64,000 nucleotides of DNA from Flammeovirga pectinis (lineage in GTDB: Bacteria; Bacteroidota; Bacteroidia; Cytophagales; Flammeovirgaceae): assembly GCF_003970675.1 (NCBI RefSeq), contig NZ_CP034562.1:2852001-2916000 (forward strand), read 5' to 3'. The translations under genes and the position numbers were made by a program. Below the pieces are notes generated by a model. The model saw nothing but the letters and a program-made list of their open reading frames with translations, had not been told where the DNA came from and searched no databases. Of this stretch, positions 17,157-27,200 are shown piece after piece. Numbering within the stretch: the first letter of the stretch is position 1; the number at the start of each line of letters is the position of its first letter.

Positions 17157-18752
17157 TCAGTTTACTTTCACTTTAAAAGTTTTATAATAACTAGCCGTTG
17201 ATAAACGAAGCAAAATATATTGATTTGTAAAATTAGATGGAATACTGATTTTATTAGTCATTTCAGCATTTTTTAAGATCCCTTTTTGTAAAAGATTGCC
17301 ACTTAAAGTGTACCAAGTAATTTCTAACTCTTCCTTTCTTAACTTATTTGGTAGTTCAATATTAATAAATTCACCATTTGTTGGATTAGGAAAAATCTTC
17401 ACTTTTTTAAATAAATGATCATTTTCTTTTAAAGAAGTGACCAATAATGCCGTTTCAAAATCTGGCACACCATACCCATACAAAGTATCAGGCCTTGAGT
17501 ACCTATCTGCAGAACCTTTGATACGATTTAAATATTCTTCTTGAGGTATTACATCTGGTAAGGCTTGCATTAAACCAGCTAACAAGCTAGCCATTTGAGG
17601 AGCTGAAAAAGATGTACCATTAGATGTAGAAACCATTCCACTTGTATTTACTATTACCGCTCCTTCTCCAAGAGCCATCACGTCTGGTTTCATTCTGTTA
17701 TCTACAGCCGGACCAATAGAACTAGAAAATGCTTTTGTCCCTTTACTATTAACAGAACCTACAGTTAGTACTAATGGTGAATCTGAGGGAAAAGTAATTT
17801 TTTGCCAAGGATTTCCACCTTCATTCCCTGCCGAACAAACAATCATTATACCTTTTGTAAAAGCATGGTTTGCCGCCATTGATATCCAAGCAAAGTCACC
17901 TGTAAGATCATCATGAGAATAATTCTGAGAAGCATCATCAAAATCATAATAACCTAAAGAAGATTGTATAATATCTACTCCAAGAGAATCTGCTCTTTCT
18001 GCTGCTACAGCCCACATTAACTCTTCAATACGGTCTTCAAAAGATACATTCTCTGTTCTATATAAATAATAGGTAGCATTCGGAGAACCTCCTACATAAT
18101 CTCCATCAATATTAGCAGCCATAGTAGACAATACATTGGCACCGTGTCTATGGTCATCACTTACGTTTGTATCTCTTGAATAAAAATCAAACGTATCGGC
18201 AACATCAAGATCTACAAAAAACTTATTTGTATCGTAATTTAAAAAACCTGCATCAAGTACAGCAATATGAATCCCTTCTCCTTTATAGCCTTGCTCATGC
18301 ATTTTGTCAATGCCTAACATTTCCATTTGTTGGTTAGAAGCACCAAAAGAAGATGTATTTAATGTGGTATTACTATTCTCTGACTGAATACCACCCATAG
18401 ATTTATCACTCATATTTAAAACCTCACTTACATGAGGCAAAACACTAATTGCAGCAGAATCTGCATTAGAAACAATTATTGCATTAAACCATTTAGATGG
18501 GTACCAAATAGTTGCTCCTGTCTGTTCAACAGCATCAATATATGAGGTTACCACAGGTAAATCACTCGAATCAATTGCAATATTAAAGTGCTCTCTTCTA
18601 TCTACAGATGCGTCAGAAAGATAAGTACTTGGATCACTCAATGAATGAGTGGTAGCATCTTTATCAGAAAAAGTAACTAAAAAGTACTGATCTTGAGCAT
18701 GGATTAAATTCGTAATCGAAAATAAAAGAAATGTAATTATCGATTTGTTCAT
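17157..18752 (-). CDS. Secreted S8 subtilisin-like protease with T9SS sorting tail
   Basis: 531 residues. Signal peptide 1-20 (ends IHAQ). A prodomain-like region (20-145) is followed by the S8 catalytic core with Asp167 (HIAVLDAGF), His203 (DDHRHGANVLSTMAA), oxyanion Asn310 (SAGNEGG) and Ser381 (NGTSFSAPQMASL). The last 80 residues form a type IX sorting domain (KVKIFPNPTNGEFINIELP, then WYTLSGNLL, ending in a basic strand). It is therefore an exported, probably cell-surface or released protease; likely substrates are external proteins. All catalytic residues are intact. No inhibitor or immunity partner is next to it. Confidence 0.92.
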   Translation of the reverse strand: MNKSIITFLLFSITNLIHAQDQYFLVTFSDKDATTHSLSDPSTYLSDASVDRREHFNIAIDSSDLPVVTSYIDAVEQTGATIWYPSKWFNAIIVSNADSAAISVLPHVSEVLNMSDKSMGGIQSENSNTTLNTSSFGASNQQMEMLGIDKMHEQGYKGEGIHIAVLDAGFLNYDTNKFFVDLDVADTFDFYSRDTNVSDDHRHGANVLSTMAANIDGDYVGGSPNATYYLYRTENVSFEDRIEELMWAVAAERADSLGVDIIQSSLGYYDFDDASQNYSHDDLTGDFAWISMAANHAFTKGIMIVCSAGNEGGNPWQKITFPSDSPLVLTVGSVNSKGTKAFSSSIGPAVDNRMKPDVMALGEGAVIVNTSGMVSTSNGTSFSAPQMASLLAGLMQALPDVIPQEEYLNRIKGSADRYSRPDTLYGYGVPDFETALLVTSLKENDHLFKKVKIFPNPTNGEFINIELPNKLRKEELEITWYTLSGNLLQKGILKNAEMTNKISIPSNFTNQYILLRLSTASYYKTFKVKVN

Positions 18753-18884
18753 TTTTAAAAAAATAAATTGAAAAAGTCATCACATTATACAAAAATTATT
18801 AAACAAGAACTATCCTGTTTAGTTATAATGTTATCTTATAAGTAAAGAAAAATCAATTCCCCTTTTAATCACGCTGTTTTAATT

Positions 18885-20198
18885 ATGAAAAAAGAAGTAA
18901 CCATAGTATGGCTCAGAAGAGATTTAAGATTAACTGATAATCACGCTTTGTATCAAGCATTAAAAACTTCTAAAAATGTACTCCCTCTATTTATTTTTGA
19001 CCCTCAAATTGTAGATGAATTAGAAAATAGAGCAGATACACGTGTTACTTTTATACATGAACAATTGACTTTAATTAAAAATCAACTAGAAGGTTACAAT
19101 AGCAGCCTCTTAACATATTACGCTACACCACAACAGGCTTGGGAACAAATTATAAAAGAATATACTATAAATGCAGTTCATACTAACCACGATTATGAAC
19201 CTTATGCTATAAAAAGGGACTTAGAAATTAAGCATTTACTCTCCAAACATTCTATTGGTTTTTATACCCACAAAGATCAATGTATTTACGAGAAAGATGA
19301 GGTAGCAAAAGATGATGGATTACCTTATGTTGTTTTCACTCCTTATTCTCGAAAATGGAAAGCTAAATTTAATAATGATCAAAATGTATTGGCTCCTTTT
19401 GATTGTACTTACACATCAAATTATTACCAAACAGAGGCTCTACCATTTATTAGTTTAGAAGAGATGAATTTTAAAACATCTTCTCAAAATATACCTCCAT
19501 TACAAATTGATCAATCTATAGTTAGTAAATACGATACACAAAGGGATTACCCCGCAATTTTAGGAACCACTCATTTAGGTATTCACCTACGGTTTGGTAC
19601 TATTAGCGTTCGGTCTGTACTTCGACAAACAAGTAGTTTAAATGAAGTCTTTTTCAATCAAATAATTTGGAGAGATTTCTATATGCAGATTTTGTATCAT
19701 TTTCCTCATGTTGTGTCTGAAAATTACAACAGAAAATATGATCGTGTTCCCTGGGAAAATAACGAACATTTATTTGAAGCATGGAAACAAGGGAAAACAG
19801 GTTACCCTATAGTTGATGCAGCCATGCATGAATTAAATACAACAGGGTACATGCACAATAGAGCAAGAATGATTGTTGCCAGTTTTTTGTGTAAACACCT
19901 ACTTATTGATTGGAGATGGGGGGAAGCCTATTTTGCAGAAAAACTAAATGATTTTGACCTTGCGGCTAATAATGGTGGGTGGCAATGGGCTGCAGGAACA
20001 GGAACAGATGCTCAACCTTATTTTAGAGTATTTAATCCTACTTCTCAGATGAAGAAGTTTGATAAGGACTATACATATATAAAAAAATGGATTCCAGATT
20101 TTGATGCTGATAATTATATAGTACCTATTGTTGACCATAAAGAAGCTAGAGAAAAAGCAATTGCTACTTATAAAAAGGCTCTTTTAGTAGAAGCATAA
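18885..20198 (+). CDS. phrB: Deoxyribodipyrimidine photolyase (cryptochrome/photolyase family)
   Basis: 437 residues. The N-terminal alpha/beta photolyase domain begins IVWLRRDLRLTDNHAL and the helical FAD domain contains FNQIIWRDFYMQILYHFPH, GYPIVDAAMHELNTTGYMHNR, and DLAANNGGWQWAAGTGTDAQPYFRVFNP, the FAD- and lesion-contacting region of class I CPD photolyases. It repairs UV-made pyrimidine dimers with blue light. The N-terminal sequence does not settle which antenna cofactor is used. It diverges from the subtilase gene and ends at a strong terminator. A BLUF photoreceptor is present 27 kb away, so light sensing is a theme but not a linked system. Confidence 0.93.
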   Translation: MKKEVTIVWLRRDLRLTDNHALYQALKTSKNVLPLFIFDPQIVDELENRADTRVTFIHEQLTLIKNQLEGYNSSLLTYYATPQQAWEQIIKEYTINAVHTNHDYEPYAIKRDLEIKHLLSKHSIGFYTHKDQCIYEKDEVAKDDGLPYVVFTPYSRKWKAKFNNDQNVLAPFDCTYTSNYYQTEALPFISLEEMNFKTSSQNIPPLQIDQSIVSKYDTQRDYPAILGTTHLGIHLRFGTISVRSVLRQTSSLNEVFFNQIIWRDFYMQILYHFPHVVSENYNRKYDRVPWENNEHLFEAWKQGKTGYPIVDAAMHELNTTGYMHNRARMIVASFLCKHLLIDWRWGEAYFAEKLNDFDLAANNGGWQWAAGTGTDAQPYFRVFNPTSQMKKFDKDYTYIKKWIPDFDADNYIVPIVDHKEAREKAIATYKKALLVEA

Positions 20199-20200
20199 AA

Positions 20201-20239
20201 AAAAAGGACGTTACTTTTTTATGAGTAACGTCCTTTTTT
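20201..20239. terminator. Bidirectional intrinsic terminator (photolyase / SUI1-like gene)
   Basis: AAAAAGGACGTTACT (20201-20215) and AGTAACGTCCTTTTT (20224-20238) pair perfectly; A and T runs flank both sides. Confidence 0.92.
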
Positions 20240-20280
20240 AAATGGATAATCAATAGTTATAACTATCAATTGATTTTTAA

Positions 20281-20646
20281 TTAACCTCCAGCTTTTTTGG
20301 CTTTATAACCAGCTGCTTTTAGTAATTCCATTACTTTATCTCTAAAATCTCCTTGGATTATTATTTCGCCATCTTTAGCACTTCCTCCAACACCGCATTT
20401 AGATTTTAATGTTTTTGCTAGATCTTTCAAATCATCATCAGAACCCACAAAACCTGTTACTAAAGTAGCAGATTTCCCTCTTCGGTTCTTCTTGTCTAAC
20501 ATTACTCTTAAATCTTGCTTGTTTGTCGGTAATGTATCTTCCTCGTCTTCCTTATCGGAATCGTAATTAAAATCAGGGTCTGTACTAAACATCACGCCTA
20601 ATCTATCTTTCCAATCTCCTCCGCTATCTTTTTTATTCTTTCCCAT
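20281..20646 (-). CDS. yciH: SUI1/eIF1-like translation factor (YciH type)
   Basis: 121 residues. The C-terminal 75 residues are a SUI1 domain: LRVMLDKKNRRGKSATLVTGF, LKDLAKTLKSKCGVGGSAKDG and EIIIQGDFRDKVMELLKAAGYKAKKAGG, the standard eIF1/YciH core. The N-terminal 45 residues are acidic and probably disordered. Bacterial YciH proteins bind the 30S subunit and may affect start-site fidelity or stress translation. It starts seven bases after the stop of ftsX on the same strand, so the two are surely cotranscribed. Confidence 0.9.
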   Translation of the reverse strand: MGKNKKDSGGDWKDRLGVMFSTDPDFNYDSDKEDEEDTLPTNKQDLRVMLDKKNRRGKSATLVTGFVGSDDDLKDLAKTLKSKCGVGGSAKDGEIIIQGDFRDKVMELLKAAGYKAKKAGG

Positions 20647-20653
20647 CTTTTTA

Positions 20654-21520
20654 TTAATAAAGATCGTCTAATTTTAATTTTAAATATTTACTTATAGAGA
20701 GGTATACACTAGACACCACCACAAAAGTTCCTAAAAATACAGCTAAAATGCAGATTAACATAATATCTGAGGAATCTATAAGGTATATGAGTTCTGGCAT
20801 TGATGCAATTGCAGAAAATGCAACTATAGATAAAAATATTGAAGCTATTACACCGCCTAAAGCTCCTTGAATTGCTCCACGAACTAAAAAAGGTTGCTTA
20901 ATAAAAATTTGAGTTGCCCCTACTAATTGCATTGAACGAATTAGAAATCTTTGAGAAAATAAAGCTAATCGAATTGAATTGTTTATTAGGATAATGGCTG
21001 TTGTGAAAAATATCAACGCCAAAATCATCACTACAATACCAATAGTTCTAATATTACCTCGCACATTTTGAAGAATATTCTTAGTATAGATCACTTCATA
21101 AACTCCATCAAGTACTTCTAATTGTGTTTTTATAGCTTCTAAAGCTTCTTCATCATCAAGGTTTACATCAACCCTAACTGCATAGGCATCTCTTAAAGGA
21201 TTATCACCAAGAAAACGAATAAAATCTTCTCCTGTATTCTCAATCATAATCTCTGCCGCAGTCTCTTTACTAATGTATTGAGGAGGCTCATTTTTAGAAA
21301 CAAAAGACAAATCTATTAGCTTTTTTTCTAGTAATTCATGAGATGAGGTAGACAACCCTTTCTCTAAAATTACTTGCATTTCTATACCACTAGATAACTT
21401 ACTTGCTAAACGCTTAGTACCTACAGCAAATAGACTAAATAAGGTAATCATAAATAAAGCTGCTGAGATACTAAAAAGTACATTTGCATACGGATAACTC
21501 CCTACAATTTTTTTCTTCAT
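20654..21520 (-). CDS. ftsX: Cell-division permease-like protein FtsX
   Basis: 288 residues. It begins with a short cytoplasmic tail (KKKIVGSYPYANVLFSISAALFM), one membrane helix, then a periplasmic domain (about 40-160, with SKETAAEIMIENTGEDFIRFLGDNPLRDAYAVRVD, the FtsX signature), and three membrane helices to the C-terminus. FtsX works with the ATPase FtsE to control cell-wall hydrolases at the septum. ftsE is not next to it, as in many Bacteroidota. It is followed at seven bases by the SUI1-like gene. Confidence 0.92.
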   Translation of the reverse strand: MKKKIVGSYPYANVLFSISAALFMITLFSLFAVGTKRLASKLSSGIEMQVILEKGLSTSSHELLEKKLIDLSFVSKNEPPQYISKETAAEIMIENTGEDFIRFLGDNPLRDAYAVRVDVNLDDEEALEAIKTQLEVLDGVYEVIYTKNILQNVRGNIRTIGIVVMILALIFFTTAIILINNSIRLALFSQRFLIRSMQLVGATQIFIKQPFLVRGAIQGALGGVIASIFLSIVAFSAIASMPELIYLIDSSDIMLICILAVFLGTFVVVSSVYLSISKYLKLKLDDLY

Positions 21521-21616
21521 TTTTACTTAAATGCTTCGAAATTACTTCTTGATAAAATTCAAGTTATGTTTATCACTAACAAAGAAACGTCAAAATTATA
21601 ATTGTTGGTACCTAAA

Positions 21617-22279
21617 CTACCACTTAATTACTGATTTTCCTTTAGATTTAAGGTAATCATTTGCCGTACTAAATTGATGATTCCCAAAAAATCCTCTATG
21701 TGCGGATAATGGAGAGGGATGAACAGATTGTACTACTAAGTGTTTGTTAGTATCAATTACTTTTCCTTTTTTCTGGGCATAAGCTCCCCAAAGAAAAAAT
21801 ACAACACCTTCTTTCTCTTCAGCAATTTTTTTTATAACTGCATCAGTAAATTTCTCCCATCCTTTCTTTTGATGAGAACCTGCATTGTGAGCTTCTACCG
21901 TTAAAGTAGCATTTAAAAGTAAAACGCCTTGTTCAGACCACCTTTCTAAATTACCAGAAGTTGGCCTATCAATACCTAGATCTCCTTCTATCTCCTTAAA
22001 AATATTTACCAATGAAGGAGGTTGCTTAATACCATCTGCTACAGAAAAACATAATCCATTGGCCTGCCCGTCTCCATGGTAAGGATCCTGACCAATAATA
22101 ACCACTTTTATATCATCAAAAGAACAGTGATTAAACGCATTAAAAATCTTCTCTTGAGGTGGAAAGATTTGTTTATTAGCATATTCTGAAGTCACAAAAT
22201 CTGAGAGAGACTCAAAATATGGTTTTTTAAATTCTTCTTGGAGTTTTAATTCCCAAGATTTATCGAGTGTTGCTATCAT
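21617..22279 (-). CDS. ung: Uracil-DNA glycosylase
   Basis: 220 residues from the ATG at 22279. A more upstream in-frame ATG (22309) falls inside the terminator hairpin of the gene before it, so the shorter form is chosen. Catalytic motifs are complete: IIGQDPYHGDGQANGLCFSV (Asp65 activates water), LLNATLTVEAHNAGSH, and VHPSPLSAHRGFFG (His187). It removes uracil from DNA in base excision repair. Family 1 (Ung) is clear from both motifs. It lies between hutG and ftsX on the same strand but is probably transcribed apart from hutG because of the terminator. Confidence 0.96.
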   Translation of the reverse strand: MIATLDKSWELKLQEEFKKPYFESLSDFVTSEYANKQIFPPQEKIFNAFNHCSFDDIKVVIIGQDPYHGDGQANGLCFSVADGIKQPPSLVNIFKEIEGDLGIDRPTSGNLERWSEQGVLLLNATLTVEAHNAGSHQKKGWEKFTDAVIKKIAEEKEGVVFFLWGAYAQKKGKVIDTNKHLVVQSVHPSPLSAHRGFFGNHQFSTANDYLKSKGKSVIKW

Positions 22280-22281
22280 AC

Positions 22282-22324
22282 TAAAAAATAAAGCAGCTGA
22301 TAAAATCACTTATCAACTGCTTTT
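22282..22324 (-). terminator. Intrinsic terminator of hutG
   Basis: On the - strand AAAGCAG...TGATA pairs with TATCA...CTGCTTT (22290-22302 with 22311-22323, one mismatch), followed by a T run at 22288-22283. It separates hutG from ung and decides the ung start. Confidence 0.75.
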
Positions 22325-22328
22325 TAAA

Positions 22329-23318
22329 TTAAGATTTTACTATTTCGAAAGACAACGCCGCTGCTAGCTTTGCAGTCCTTTTATCAATATCAAAACGTGG
22401 GTTTAATTCGGCAATATCAGACGATATCACTTTTCCACTTTTATAGATCTTCTTAAATAAACGCATAAATATAGGGTTTGGCTCAATACCGTTATATGCA
22501 GAAGCACTAACCCCAGGTGCAAAGTGAGCAGCAAACACATCCATACAAGTAGTTTGATAGATATAATCTACTGAATCTAAAAATGCACTTAATTTATGTG
22601 TAGCAGCAACTTTATCCGATTCAGAAAAGCGTCTACCAGAAATATATCTTACCCCTAATTCTGTGGCTGTATTATATAATTTTTGTGTATTACTGTTTTT
22701 TTGAATACCCAATACCAAATAATTAAAAGAAGCATTAGCCGCTTTTTGATCTTGTGCCATCTGGTAAAATGGAGTACCCGAAGTTGGTAATGGATTTGGC
22801 TCTCTTAAATCAAAATGAGCGTCAAAATTTACAATACCTAATCGTTTTCCTGGATGCACTTTATCCATAAATGCTTTAACACCAAGGTAATGGCCATAAG
22901 CAATTTCATGCCCTCCACCCCAAACTAATGGACGGTAGCCTTTAAGTAATATTTTTGCAATTGCATCACCTAAATCTTTTTGTGCTTCTTCAAGATCTTC
23001 GTTGTAACATTGAATATTACCAAGATCAATCATTTTTACACTTTCTGGAAAATGTACAGGTAAATTTGCCGATGCTCTACGTAACTCATAAGGACCATCT
23101 ACTGCACCTAATCTGCCACCGTTTCTTTTTACTCCTTCCTGACACATGAAACCTAAGATTGCAATGCCCGTTTCTCCTTCTTGTAAATTTGGAATATCTT
23201 CTTCGCTCCAGTCAATAACTTCAACTTTCTGATGCCATCTATATACGTCGTAAGTATCGCCATCTATGCGGCCTGTCCAAATACTAGGATCAGTGGCCAA
23301 ATATGTTTTATTTATCAT
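22329..23318 (-). CDS. hutG: Formimidoylglutamase (arginase/ureohydrolase superfamily)
   Basis: 329 residues with the ureohydrolase metal motifs in order: VWGGGHEIAYGHYLG, VNFDAHFDLRE and CMDVFAAHFAPGVSA, which provide the His/Asp ligands of the two Mn ions. The N-terminal stretch IAILGFMCQEGVKRNGGRLGAVDGP is typical of formimidoylglutamases of Bacteroidota, which hydrolyse N-formimidoyl-glutamate to glutamate and formamide in histidine degradation. No other hut gene is in the window, so the substrate rests on family likeness; agmatinase or arginase are less likely. Single gene with its own terminator. Confidence 0.85.
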   Translation of the reverse strand: MINKTYLATDPSIWTGRIDGDTYDVYRWHQKVEVIDWSEEDIPNLQEGETGIAILGFMCQEGVKRNGGRLGAVDGPYELRRASANLPVHFPESVKMIDLGNIQCYNEDLEEAQKDLGDAIAKILLKGYRPLVWGGGHEIAYGHYLGVKAFMDKVHPGKRLGIVNFDAHFDLREPNPLPTSGTPFYQMAQDQKAANASFNYLVLGIQKNSNTQKLYNTATELGVRYISGRRFSESDKVAATHKLSAFLDSVDYIYQTTCMDVFAAHFAPGVSASAYNGIEPNPIFMRLFKKIYKSGKVISSDIAELNPRFDIDKRTAKLAAALSFEIVKS

Positions 23319-23585
23319 GGTAATATGGTACTATTTCAAGATTTAATTTAAAGATGTAAAATAGTATTTTAGGGTTGAACACAAATTAGTAAAAAGGTTG
23401 ACAATGACCGAAAAAAATCGTATCTTATTATATAATTTTCATCATTAATAGCTATCTAATTGCTATTAAAACTACTTTTCTTACCTAATAATTGACCATA
23501 CCTATGACCTGTTTGTCTTATACTAAATTGTCTTTACTGAATACGCTACTATAAACCTTATCTCAGTACTTAATATCACTATCCC

Positions 23586-24284
23586 ATGAAAAAACTATCT
23601 TATACATCTACTATTAGTAACACTAAAATAAATGGACCATCTACTGCAGATGAGTTAGAAATACCTAGAGATACCCCTGAAGAAGAAGTTATTAATAGCT
23701 TTACTCATGGCCTAGCAGCCTTGGCAAGTGTTTTTGCTTTATGGTTAATCTTAGATAAAGTTGACGTTGCCGATCCTAAATATATTATCAGTGCTATGCT
23801 TTATGGAGGTAGTATGATTATACTTTTTACTTGCTCCACATTATTGCACATACATACAGACGATGCTTATACTAAAACATTCGTCATCTTGGACCATTCT
23901 GCAATTTATTGGCTAATTGCTGGTACATATACACCAATGGCACTGCTAAAAATAGCCAACCAAGGTGGTACAGAATTATTTATTGCTATATGGATTGTTG
24001 CAATACTAGGTACAATATTTAAACTTATTGTTGCAGACAAATACCAATGGATATCCGTTGCTTTATATGTAGGAACTGGGTGGGTTGGAATCTTACTTCT
24101 TCCAGAAATGATGACTGCTGTTGGCGATGGAATCTATTGGATAATTGCCGGTGGTTTATTCTATACGTTGGGTGTACCTTTTTACTTATGGAGAAGTTTA
24201 AGATACAACCATGCCATCTGGCACATTTTTGTTATGGCAGGAGCTGGCTGTATCTTCTATGGCTTTTACTATTATGTATTTTAA
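23586..24284 (+). CDS. Haemolysin III / YqfA-type membrane protein (PAQR superfamily)
   Basis: 232 residues with seven membrane helices and the PAQR metal-site signatures: INSFTHGLAA in the first segment, STLLHIH after the third, LDHSAIYWLIAGTYTP, and HAIWHIFVMAGAGCIFYGFYYYV in the last helix. A 35-residue hydrophilic N-terminal extension precedes the core. Bacterial members are thought to be zinc-dependent membrane hydrolases or homeostasis proteins; the haemolysin name is historical and does not show a toxin. It converges on sbcC with a gap of only three bases and no terminator between. Confidence 0.9.
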   Translation: MKKLSYTSTISNTKINGPSTADELEIPRDTPEEEVINSFTHGLAALASVFALWLILDKVDVADPKYIISAMLYGGSMIILFTCSTLLHIHTDDAYTKTFVILDHSAIYWLIAGTYTPMALLKIANQGGTELFIAIWIVAILGTIFKLIVADKYQWISVALYVGTGWVGILLLPEMMTAVGDGIYWIIAGGLFYTLGVPFYLWRSLRYNHAIWHIFVMAGAGCIFYGFYYYVF

Positions 24285-24287
24285 GCC

Positions 24288-27200
24288 TTAACCTACTTCT
24301 ATTTTACTATTTCCACTTCCTATTGGTACTAATTGAATTTTGGCAGGAATACGGTCTTTTATAGCTGTTACATGGGATATAATAGAGATCGTTTTCCCAC
24401 CTAAATCATTTAATTTTTCTAAAGCACTTATTGCTTGGTCTAGTGTATCTTCATCTAAAGTCCCAAAGCCCTCATCTATAAAAAGGCTTTCTACTTTTGT
24501 GTTGTTACTTGCCATATCTGCTAAACCTAAAGAAAGTGCCAAACTTAATAAAAATGTCTCCCCCCCACTTGCAGAAGTTACAGTTCTTTGCTGATTACCT
24601 GCATACTTATCTACTAAAAACAAGTCTTCTAACTCATTTATATTAGAAGTAGAGAACATGTATCTATCCGTAAATTTCTCTAAATGTATATTGGCAAAAT
24701 GAAGTAATTTTCTGAGTACAATACTTTGGGCAAACACATTAAATTTGTCTCCTTTTTCAGAACCAATTAATGAGTTCATTGTTTTCCAAAGCAATAATTC
24801 AGCTGCTAATTCCTTACGCTCTTTCTTTACTTCTACAAGTTGTTTTTCTTTATCACCTTCTATACTTAACGTTGCTTTCTGAACATCAAGTTCTTTAGTT
24901 CTATTCTCTATTAACAACTCAACTTCTTGTAGTTTATCTAAAATCTGTTCTTTATTTTCTTCTTTAAATTGATCTTTTATCTCTGCTCTTTCCTTCTCTT
25001 CTATTGTTGCTTTTTCTTCTGTAAGAGCAATTGTAAGTTTCTTTTCAAGCGACTCAATTAATGTTTTAACCCTTGAATAAATTGATTCATCCATTTTCAT
25101 AGATAAGAAATCCTCTTCTTTTAAAGATTTATCTTCCAAGGCTTTCACAAAAGAATTTCTCGTCTCTATTTGCTTCTCTTCCTGCACTAAAACTTCATCA
25201 TCAGTTGTTTTTAAACTCGATGTATTTACCTGAAGCTTACTTTGTAGACTGCTAATACTATTTCTAATCTCATCTACTTCTTTATTTTTTAAATCTTTGT
25301 TATTTAAAAATAGTTGTCTTTCTTCAGCCACTTTTTTATCACCAAATACTACTTTTCTATTTTCCTTTTGAGATGTAATACTAGAAGTACTAGAAGTTAA
25401 ATTCTCTTGTAAAGAGGTACTTTCTTTCTGCTTAGAAGTTATAATTGACTTTACATATTGTTGGTTTTCCAACTGTTTATCTAATAAAGAAGGTAACTGA
25501 TTAAGTCTACTTACTGCGTTGCTCCAAAGCACCTGACTTTCTTCTAATAAAGAACTATTTAAAGCGTTTTCTGTAAACGATAAATATGGCGTAAAAAGAG
25601 TAGTATAGTTAGACCATTCTTGCTCGTATTCTTCTCCAATTTTCTGAATATCCAACAAGCTATTCAGTAATTGTTCTTTAGTTTGAATAGTATGTCTGTT
25701 CTTCATTTCTTCTTTTAATTGATGAAGTTGATCAGCTACTTGTTCTGTTTTGGTATCTTTCAACGATAATTCCAAAACTACTTTTTCAATTTTCAGTCTC
25801 TCTTCTTTAAGTTTTCCAATTAAACCATTTGATGTATCCTCTAAAGTTGTTTTTTTCAACTGAAACGTTAGTAATTCTTTTTCTACTTCTTCTCTCTTCT
25901 TCTGTGCATTTTCAAAAAGTAGTAAAGTATCTTCCTTTTCTTTTTTAACTTTTTCAAATTCAGAAATGGCTAACAAAGAATAATCTTCTTGTGTAGAAAC
26001 AGGATGTTCCAATGCACCGCACACAACACAAGGCTCATCATCTTTTAATAAACTTCTAAGCGTAACTACATTTTCTGACACCTCAAAACTCAAACGTTCT
26101 ATTTTTTTTACAAACTCACTTAATGATAAGTTTAAATAATGTTCTTGCTTTTGAGCTCTTTCAACCTCTATAACTTTTTTTTCTAACTCTTTAGTTACCA
26201 ATTCTAAATCAAGGTTATATTGCGTTTGCTCAATCTTAAAGTCATCTATTTTAACCAGAGATTGATAAACACCTTCAAATTTATCAATGCGCTCAGATAA
26301 CAATTCATTACTAATTTCTGCAGTAGAATTACTCTTTTTTAAATCATCAATTTGTTGTTGGCTTGCAGCTGTCCACCCTTTAATTACAGATAAACTATCT
26401 AAGAGTTTCTTACCTTTTAACTGTTCATTATCACCTACTGCATGAGCAGATAGTTGTTTAAAAAATGAAGACTCTTTATCTATTATTTTTTTTTCTGATG
26501 CCTTAATTAAAGGAAGGTGATCTTGTAAAGTATTTAATGCATTATTCTGTTCAGACCACTCTAATAAATTCTGTTGTTCCTCTTTATATTTTCTTATAAA
26601 GTCTGTTGCCTCACTTTCCTTTTTTTCCGCTTCTAATATTTCGGTATTTACACTATCAAAAGCTTTTTTTATTGACTTTAAATTTTCTTTTTCTATTTCG
26701 AGAGATTGATCAATTTTATCAACCTTTAGCCACGTTTTTTCTTCATTTTCAATTTGAAGAACCAATTTTTCTAATTCGTCTAAATTGACTGTGTACTGTC
26801 CTTCCTTAGTAGATAAAGTCACTTTATCTTTTACTATTTGATTTATTAGTTTAGCTTTTTTTGTATTTAACTCTTCTAGCTTTTCTTTAGCATAAACCCA
26901 CGACTGATGGATTGGAATAATCGGCACTACAAGTTCATGCTCTTTAATTGCTTTTTTATCAATTTTTTTTGTTTTAAGCTCCTCTTCTATAGTCGTTATC
27001 CTACTTTTTTTACCTTGAATTTCAGTAGATAACCGCTCTAATTCTTTCTTTAATTCAAGTCCCTTATCAAGAGTAAGTTGCTTTTTCTGTGCTTCTGATA
27101 TTACTGTTGTATGTTCTTTTACAAGCTTTTCAGCTACCGCTAATTCCTCCTCAGATAATGGCTTTAAAGTCTCTATTCTATCAAGAAGTTTTCTATCAAT

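Noticed and set aside
22280-22309. Longer ung start at 22309
   Set aside because: It falls inside the terminator hairpin of hutG and adds a hydrophobic lead not normal for Ung.
24285-24364. Overlapping rightward frame at the end of the haemolysin III gene
   Set aside because: It reads across the convergent end in another frame and has no family likeness.
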